DNA of 60,646 bases from Chitinophagaceae bacterium (GTDB lineage Bacteria > Bacteroidota > Bacteroidia > Chitinophagales > Chitinophagaceae), in contig JAIXWH010000083.1 in NCBI GenBank assembly GCA_027484165.1, positions 1-60,646 on the forward strand, in the 5' to 3' direction. Position 1 is the stretch's first letter. Each line of letters starts with the position of its first letter. The notes beneath the pieces were generated by a model. The model was not told the origin of the DNA, did no database searches, and saw only the letters and a program-made list of their open reading frames with translations. Positions 55,309 to 60,646 of this stretch are shown piece by piece. The position numbers were made by a program, and so were the translations under genes.

Positions 55309-55674
55309 CTATCTCTTGGCAATTTTATTTCCAGTATTCCGTTGCCTACTGCATTTAAAACGGTTGACTGATTTTTCTCTGAGAAAACTATGCTTTGTCT
55401 TTCGCGATTTCATTCTTTTCCGCCACATTCTAAAACTGGAGGGTAAGGAATTTTTACGCATGAATTCAATCACTTCTTTTTCTTTTAAAGAAAATTGAAA
55501 TTCAATGGCTTCGAATGGTGTTCGATCTTCCCATGCCATCTGAATAATTCTGTCTTTATCGGCATCTGAAAAGTCATATTTATCAGTTAGAATTTCTCTA
55601 TCAGTACCTGATGAAGTATAACTATTCAATGAGGGTAGTCCACTGTATGCACAGGTTAAATTTGGTTTAGCCAT
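55309..55674 (-). CDS. TIGR03643/DUF2805-family protein
   Basis: 121 aa, basic C-terminal half. The central DADKDRIIQMAWEDRTPFEAIEFQFSLKEKEVIEFMRKNSLPSSF (about 37-80) is the helix-turn-helix-like core of TIGR03643, followed by WRKRMKSRKTKH. Function unknown; the family is often found beside cryptochromes and photolyases. It overlaps the cryptochrome end by 19 bases, so the pair is translationally linked. DNA binding is plausible from the HTH-like core and charge, but unproven. Confidence 0.85.
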   Translation of the reverse strand: MAKPNLTCAYSGLPSLNSYTSSGTDREILTDKYDFSDADKDRIIQMAWEDRTPFEAIEFQFSLKEKEVIEFMRKNSLPSSFRMWRKRMKSRKTKHSFLREKSVNRFKCSRQRNTGNKIAKR

Positions 55675-56951
55675 AAATTTCTATATGATTTATTTTTATC
55701 GTATTCGTCTGCCTGTTTTTCAACATTAAAGACCGCATTATTTCTTGGGTTATTTCCAACACCAGCAATATAAGCCCAATTGCACCAGTTGCTTGAAACA
55801 TCATAATCTATCAGTTGCTCTTCAAAATAGGCAGCACCGTAGCGCCAATCCAATTTTAAATCATGGCACAGATAACTCGCTACATTTTGTCGACCTCTGT
55901 TACTCATAAAGCCTGTATACTTTAGCTCCAACATATTAGCATTTACAAAGTCATTGTCTGTTTGACCATTGATCCATTTTTTGAAAACAATTTTGTTATG
56001 CGATTTTTGATTGGGTATTGGTTTTTTAATTCCATTCTTTGTAAAATATTGATAGGGATATTTTTTCATCATAAAATAAAAATAATCTCTCCATATCAAT
56101 TCAAATATCAGCCAATAAGTAGATTCGTTAGACCCATATTTTAATTCATAATCTTTCACCTCATTATAAATATCTTTTGCAGATAGGCAACCCATCGACA
56201 AAGCTGCTGAAAACTTTGAAGAATAATTAACTCCAATCATGCCATTTCTTGTATGCTTATATGATGAAATGGATTTTGATTCAAAAGTATATTGTTTCAA
56301 TCTTTTTTGAGCTTCTGTTTCGCCGCCTATAAAATTGAAAGCTGCTCTGCAATCAACCACACAAGATTTTAATCCCAATTGCTCCATGGTTGGTAATTCG
56401 ATTGCTTCAATTAAAGGAGAATTGATGGATGTTGGTTTAGAAAATATTTTTCTTACTGAAGATTTAGCCTCAACTTGTTTTCGGAAATCTGTAAAAATAA
56501 AAGGAATCTTATCTAAAGTAAAAGGCAAATCATCTGGATGATACAATGTATTTGTTGAAACCGTTTCAAAATTACAGTTTGTATTATTTAACGCTTGCTC
56601 CACTTTTTTTTGAGTTTCAATTTCCTCGAATGCAACTTCTGCTTTTGAAAATACTTTTTTTACATCATATTGTTTAACTAATTCAAGAAGTTTAATTTCG
56701 GGACAGCCTTTTACAACAACCAATCCTGAACCAACTTTTCGAAGATTACAATCCAAATCTATTAGGGATTCTATTAAAAACTGTGCTCTAAATGAACCTG
56801 TTTTCTTCAAACCAAAATTTGTAGTTTTAAAATGATTGTCATCAAAGCAGTAAACAGGAATGATTTCATCATATTGACTCATTGCTTTAATCAATGTCTC
56901 ATTATCGTGTAATCTTAAATCTGTTTTAAACCAAACTAATGCTCTGTTCAT
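55656..56951 (-). CDS. DASH-type cryptochrome
   Basis: 431 aa. N-terminal photolyase-like domain (ALVWFKTDLRLHDNETL), TLYHPDDLPF typical of Cry-DASH, and the FAD-binding C-terminal domain with WRDYFYFMMKKYP, GFMSNRGRQNVASYL, LDWRYGAAYFE and DYDVSSNWCNWAYIAGVGNNPR (motif split here). Cry-DASH proteins repair single-stranded CPD lesions and may sense blue light. The ATG shares one base with the stop of the FeS photolyase gene (TAATG). Confidence 0.94.
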   Translation of the reverse strand: MNRALVWFKTDLRLHDNETLIKAMSQYDEIIPVYCFDDNHFKTTNFGLKKTGSFRAQFLIESLIDLDCNLRKVGSGLVVVKGCPEIKLLELVKQYDVKKVFSKAEVAFEEIETQKKVEQALNNTNCNFETVSTNTLYHPDDLPFTLDKIPFIFTDFRKQVEAKSSVRKIFSKPTSINSPLIEAIELPTMEQLGLKSCVVDCRAAFNFIGGETEAQKRLKQYTFESKSISSYKHTRNGMIGVNYSSKFSAALSMGCLSAKDIYNEVKDYELKYGSNESTYWLIFELIWRDYFYFMMKKYPYQYFTKNGIKKPIPNQKSHNKIVFKKWINGQTDNDFVNANMLELKYTGFMSNRGRQNVASYLCHDLKLDWRYGAAYFEEQLIDYDVSSNWCNWAYIAGVGNNPRNNAVFNVEKQADEYDKNKSYRNLWLNQI

Positions 56952-58501
56952 TACAAATCATTGATATTTTTTAAGTAATATTCAGCTTGATCTAAAATAC
57001 CTGCTCTTGCTTCTGGATTCATTTTTCGCCATACATTATACATCATACTCACACGCGGATTTTTGGATAATTTAATTTCGTGTTTATCATAAAAATTCCA
57101 GTATAAACTATTAAAGGGACAAGACTTCTCTCCTACTTTCTTATCATGTTGATAATAACACCCCGAACAGTAGCTACTCATTTTATTAATGTAAGTTGCT
57201 GAACTGATATAAGGCTTAGATCCCACAATTCCACCATCGGCAAACTGACTCATGCCTCTTGTATTTGTTATCTCAACCCATTCAATTGCATCAATATAAA
57301 TACCCAAATACCAGGCATCCACTTCATCGGGATGAATTCCTGCCATCAATGCAAAATTTCCAGTTATCATTAACCTTTGAATGTGATGTGCATATGAATG
57401 CAGAAGAGATTGCTGGATAGCATGTTTGATACAATTCATTTTAGTTTCTCCTGTCCAAAACCAATTTGGCAACAATTCAGTGTGCTCAAAATAATTGAGT
57501 TTAGCATATTCAGGCATTTTTACCCAATAAATTCCTCGCATGTATTCACGCCATCCTAAAATTTGTCTTACAAATCCCTCTAACTGATGATATTGAATTT
57601 CATCAGCATTTTTAAAATAGGTATCAATCGCTTTTTCAATGACTTCTTTTGGCGATATCATTTTTGTATTAAGCGAAAATGATAATCTTGAATGATACAG
57701 TGACCATTGTTGAGGAGCCATAGCATCCTGATAGGTTCCAAACCATTTCAAACAATGTTCTAAAAAGAAATCCAGCAATAATAACGACTGCGACCTGTTA
57801 ACTGGCCAGATATAATTTTTACTTTCAACTGAACCGATCGTTTTTATTTCTGATTGAATAATTTCATTTTCCAAATCAGATAAATCATTCGAAAATAAAA
57901 AAGGCTCAACAGGTTTGTGTGATTGAGGTAATTTCTTACGATTATCTTCATCAAAATTCCACTTGTCAAATAATGGTTTGCTTTCTTTATCGATCAGTAT
58001 GCTATGTTTTTTTCGCATGTACCGATAAAATGTTTCCATCAAATACGTTTTTTTACCTTTGAATAAATCACTCAATTCGTTTCTTGAAGTAAAAAAATGT
58101 TCACTATCATAAACAGCATAATTAATTTTTAGAGTTGTAGTGAAAGATTTTAAATGTTCATCCAAACGATATTCGTCAGGTAAGATGTATTCGAATTTTG
58201 TGAAGCTGTATTTTTGAATTAAAGCATTGCAATTTTGATCAAAACTTTGGTGGTTATTTTTATCATTTAAATGGATATAAATTACTTGATGATTTTTACT
58301 GCTTAATTCTTCTGCAAAATTTCGCATTGCAGCAAAAAATCCAAGTACCTTTTGGATATGATGTTTTGCATAATCAGTTTCACTTTTCACTTCCATTAAT
58401 ACATAGGTTACATTATCATCCGTTTTCTCGAACCACGAATGATTGATATGAAGTTGATCACCTAGTATTAATCGAAGTGTTTTTTTCTCTTTAATCATCA
58501 T
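56951..58501 (-). CDS. FeS bacterial cryptochrome/photolyase (PhrB type)
   Basis: 516 aa. N-terminal LRLILGDQLHINHSWF and KHHIQKVLGFFAAMR mark the bacterial FeS-BCP group. The four cluster Cys are C357, C445, C448 and C461; their spacing (88, 3, 13) is the same as I recall for Agrobacterium PhrB, and H372-H373 fall at the positions of its catalytic His pair. It should repair (6-4) photoproducts with FAD and a lumazine-type antenna. Four bases separate it from the DUF2256 gene. It complements the CPD repair of the cryptochrome. Confidence 0.95.
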   Translation of the reverse strand: MMIKEKKTLRLILGDQLHINHSWFEKTDDNVTYVLMEVKSETDYAKHHIQKVLGFFAAMRNFAEELSSKNHQVIYIHLNDKNNHQSFDQNCNALIQKYSFTKFEYILPDEYRLDEHLKSFTTTLKINYAVYDSEHFFTSRNELSDLFKGKKTYLMETFYRYMRKKHSILIDKESKPLFDKWNFDEDNRKKLPQSHKPVEPFLFSNDLSDLENEIIQSEIKTIGSVESKNYIWPVNRSQSLLLLDFFLEHCLKWFGTYQDAMAPQQWSLYHSRLSFSLNTKMISPKEVIEKAIDTYFKNADEIQYHQLEGFVRQILGWREYMRGIYWVKMPEYAKLNYFEHTELLPNWFWTGETKMNCIKHAIQQSLLHSYAHHIQRLMITGNFALMAGIHPDEVDAWYLGIYIDAIEWVEITNTRGMSQFADGGIVGSKPYISSATYINKMSSYCSGCYYQHDKKVGEKSCPFNSLYWNFYDKHEIKLSKNPRVSMMYNVWRKMNPEARAGILDQAEYYLKNINDL

Positions 58502-58505
58502 TAAC

Positions 58506-58664
58506 TTATTTATTTCCTCTACACTTATCGCTACAATATTTTACTTCTTCCCACACCTTTTCCCATTTCTTTCTCCAGCTAAAAGGTCTGTTACATACCA
58601 AGCAGATTTTGGAGGGGAGATTTTGCTTTTTATATATTTTATTGGAATTGCCCTTAATTCTCAT
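58506..58664 (-). CDS. DUF2256-family zinc-ribbon-like protein
   Basis: 52 aa from the ATG at 58664; the longer frame to 58694 begins with a TTG inside the predicted promoter. The family pattern is complete: [32 protein letters not shown] and SDKCRGN, with four Cys in two CxxC pairs. Probably binds zinc. Function unknown, but the family is a frequent neighbour of photolyases and cryptochromes, as here where it is the first gene of the operon. Confidence 0.85.
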   Translation of the reverse strand: MRIKGNSNKIYKKQNLPSKICLVCNRPFSWRKKWEKVWEEVKYCSDKCRGNK

Positions 58665-58691
58665 TTTATTATACTTTCTTCTAGAAAACAA

Positions 58692-58720
58692 CAAAATTTG
58701 ATGAAAATTGTTGACAACAA
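58692..58720 (-). promoter_or_regulatory. Promoter of the photolyase operon with overlapping 13-bp dyad
   Basis: On the minus strand, TTG, 18 bases and AAATTTTG (one mismatch to TAnnTTTG) predict initiation about 22 bases before the DUF2256 ATG. The perfect dyad TTGTTG-T-CAACAA (58708-58720) overlaps the -33 box, a natural place for a repressor or activator to act. Confidence 0.5.
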
Positions 58721-59090
58721 CTTGATTTTAAAACGATCTTATAATCATTTTATATCGTAATGAAATACAATTGCTAAAAGATTTTGAGTAATAAATTGCT
58801 GATTCTTAAATTTTATTTGCAGATAAATTGTAATGCATCTTTTTATGATAATTTAGTTCAAGAGGCCTATTCCTTCATCTCATGTTCAATCTGTAAATTT
58901 ATTAGAATTTAAAATCAGTTAACTCCTTCTAAATTTGAGTTCATTTTTAAAATCATACTTTATATGGATCCAACGAAAACGATTGCGGAAATATTTATTC
59001 CTACTTTTCTATTTGTATTAACTTCATAAAATAGAACATTTGCTTGATTTACTTCTCGGCGAAGATTATTTATGATTAATATTTTTTAAA
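58721..59090. other. Intergenic region between photolyase operon and pectate lyase
   Basis: 370 bases of AT-rich DNA separating divergent genes. I see no convincing gene; the only open stretch of note is a 21-codon + strand frame at 58964-59029. No TAnnTTTG box lies near the pectate lyase start; a ttaatattttttaaa run precedes the ATG. Confidence 0.6.
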
Positions 59091-60646
59091 ATGAAAAACA
59101 TAAATAAAGTCATTTTTATACTAATCATCTTGATATTGTCTCAATATCAAGTTTCATCTCAAGATTTATGTACACCAATTGGTTGGGCAACTTTAAACGG
59201 TGGAACTACTGGTGGTGGAGCTGCAAATCCAATAACAGTTAGTACCTTATCAGACCTTCAAACTCAGGCGAATTCAACTGGGGCTAAAGTCATTTATGTA
59301 TCTGGAGTTATGGGTGCAGGCGTATCAACAAGAGTTCCCGTTGCTGCAAATAAAACAATCATTGGTCTTCCAGGCGCTACATTGATTGGGGGTTTTGATG
59401 TAAAAAACAATAATGTAATCATTAGAAATATGAAAATCCAAGGCCCTGGTTCTGTTGATGTGAATGGAGTAGACTGTATTGCTATTGATGGTGCAAATAA
59501 TGTATGGATTGACCATTGTGATATTTATGACGGTCAGGATGGGAATATGGATATTACCAATGGAGCAAATTATGTTGCTGTAACCTGGTGTAAATTCTAT
59601 TATACAGCTGCTTCATCCAATCATCAGTTTTGTAATTTATTAGGCAATTCAGATTCAAAAATAACAGATAGAGGTAAGCTCAAAATCACTATGATGTACA
59701 ACTGGTGGACAACAGGCTGTGTGGAGAGAATGCCAAGAGTAAGGTTTGGTCAAGTACATATCGTCAACAATTATTTTAATAGTAAACAAGCTAGTTATTG
59801 TGTTCGTGCCGGTATTGAGGCAGATATTTTAGTTGAAAGTAATTACTTTGACAGCGTTTCAACACCTATTGATCTGTATCAAAATAATTTCACAGCTGTA
59901 ACAGAAAGAAATAACATCTTCAACGTAACTTCAGGAAATAAATTAGGAAGCGGCTCTTCATTTACACCTCCCTACTCTTTAATTATTACTCCAGCAACAA
60001 ATATCAAATCTATAGTAAGTAATCCTGTTTGTGGTGCAGGGGCAACTATGCAAAATCCAACTACATGTTCTTGCAACTCAGGACCAACCACTTATTATAC
60101 ATTAACTACAACTACCAACCCTTTGGCAGGAGGCACTACTACAGGAGCAGGCACCTATATTTCAGACGCCTATGCAACACTAACAGCAACAGCTTCTACT
60201 GGATATAATTTTTCAGGTTGGACAGGTGATACAACTTCTTCAAATCCTACCATTAGTGTTTATGTAAACAGAAATAAAAACATTACTGCAAATTTTTCAG
60301 CTACATTAAATTCCACAGTTACTATAACAACTTCAACCAATCCATCAACAGGTGGTTCTGTATCAGGAGGTGGGACATACAATATCGGGAATACAATTAC
60401 ACTAACGGCTACGCCTAATAGTGGATATTATTTTTTGAACTGGACTGGAGACACTTCAGCTACAGGATCTTCATTGACATTTACTGCCAATAGCAACAAA
60501 ACAATTACAGCTAATTTTCAGTTAACACCCAATACAAACAGCAATTTAATCAGAATCGAAGACACCGCAACTTCAATAAATGGCTTGTGTTCATACGATG
60601 GTGTAATCAGCAGCAATTCAGGAGCAAGCAATGCAAGAGTAATAAA
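59091..60646 (+). CDS. Secreted PL1 pectate lyase with InlB-type repeats (partial, runs off window)
   Basis: 518 codons are present; no stop before the end. Signal peptide (about 1-24, ...VSSQ). The right-handed beta-helix domain (about 40-320) shows the PL1 hallmarks NVWIDHCDIYDGQDGNMDI (138-156, with Ca-binding Asp positions) and RMPRVR (213-218), the RxPxxR catalytic motif. Two following repeats of about 70 residues (GYNFSGWTGD...KNITANFS and GYYFLNWTGD...KTITANFQ) are divergent InlB B-repeats, often used in surface or carbohydrate binding. It should cleave polygalacturonate. The missing end probably holds more domains and a secretion tail. Confidence 0.93.
   Translation, partial: MKNINKVIFILIILILSQYQVSSQDLCTPIGWATLNGGTTGGGAANPITVSTLSDLQTQANSTGAKVIYVSGVMGAGVSTRVPVAANKTIIGLPGATLIGGFDVKNNNVIIRNMKIQGPGSVDVNGVDCIAIDGANNVWIDHCDIYDGQDGNMDITNGANYVAVTWCKFYYTAASSNHQFCNLLGNSDSKITDRGKLKITMMYNWWTTGCVERMPRVRFGQVHIVNNYFNSKQASYCVRAGIEADILVESNYFDSVSTPIDLYQNNFTAVTERNNIFNVTSGNKLGSGSSFTPPYSLIITPATNIKSIVSNPVCGAGATMQNPTTCSCNSGPTTYYTLTTTTNPLAGGTTTGAGTYISDAYATLTATASTGYNFSGWTGDTTSSNPTISVYVNRNKNITANFSATLNSTVTITTSTNPSTGGSVSGGGTYNIGNTITLTATPNSGYYFLNWTGDTSATGSSLTFTANSNKTITANFQLTPNTNSNLIRIEDTATSINGLCSYDGVISSNSGASNARVI

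Noticed and set aside
58964-59029. 21-codon frame upstream of the pectate lyase
   Set aside because: Too short, with no supporting signal; likely chance.
1-60646. tRNA or rRNA genes
   Set aside because: No cloverleaf, TTCRA-type T-loop or rRNA conserved segment was recognised in any gap; most gaps are too short.

Overview
The window is AT-rich chromosomal DNA of a Bacteroidetes bacterium. The pointers are TAnnTTTG-type promoter boxes, mostly A-rich leaders without Shine-Dalgarno sites, a probable type IX secretion tail, a long SecA with a C-terminal zinc motif, and families typical of the phylum. Protein style suggests Chitinophagaceae (Sediminibacterium/Ferruginibacter-like); the genus is a guess. 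Most of the window is core housekeeping DNA. No rRNA, tRNA, CRISPR array, prophage or plasmid gene was recognised.

Layout. 1-8.6 kb: a minus-strand nucleotide-sugar operon (WbpE-like aminotransferase, Ugd, UDP-xylose synthase, WbpO/TviB-like dehydrogenase, WbpP-like epimerase, RmlC, RmlD) ending in a THUMP RNA methyltransferase. 8.7-22.3 kb: Kdo transferase waaA, a repeat-containing unknown protein, tdk-rimM, two pseudouridine synthases, a Spy-like periplasmic protein, rlmN, a thiolase, hisS, a small phosphatase, and a membrane protein/PstS-like lipoprotein/TPR set. 22.4-35 kb (minus): glutamate dehydrogenase, a CcmB/CcmC/CcmD-like haem-handling set, a MauG/MbnH-type dihaem protein overlapping an MbnP-like partner, a YHYH protein with a secretion tail, then MBL nuclease, M20 amidohydrolase, SPOR protein and secA. 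35-45.8 kb (plus): atpG, scpB, lysA, maeB, an MlaE/MlaF pair, sucD, a small membrane protein and aspS. 45.8-51.5 kb: an IS200-like (RAYT) transposase with a head-to-head array of about 12 REP-like units, then rarA, elaA and, on the minus strand, uvrA.

52.4-58.7 kb is the most interesting part, a light-biology island. A green-type proton-pumping proteorhodopsin with a glycine at the carotenoid-antenna fenestration position is followed by one ORF fusing lycopene cyclase (CrtY) to beta-carotene 15,15'-dioxygenase (Blh). Together these would make the opsin and the last two steps to its retinal. Converging on them with a 2-bp gap is a minus-strand operon of a DUF2256 protein, an FeS photolyase of the PhrB type, a DASH cryptochrome and a TIGR03643 protein, with a 13-bp dyad overlapping its -33 box. 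The window ends inside a secreted PL1 pectate lyase carrying InlB-type repeats.

Functionally, the left part builds surface-polysaccharide precursors, the middle covers central metabolism, translation, secretion and copper/haem chemistry, and the right part couples light-energy capture with light-dependent DNA repair.
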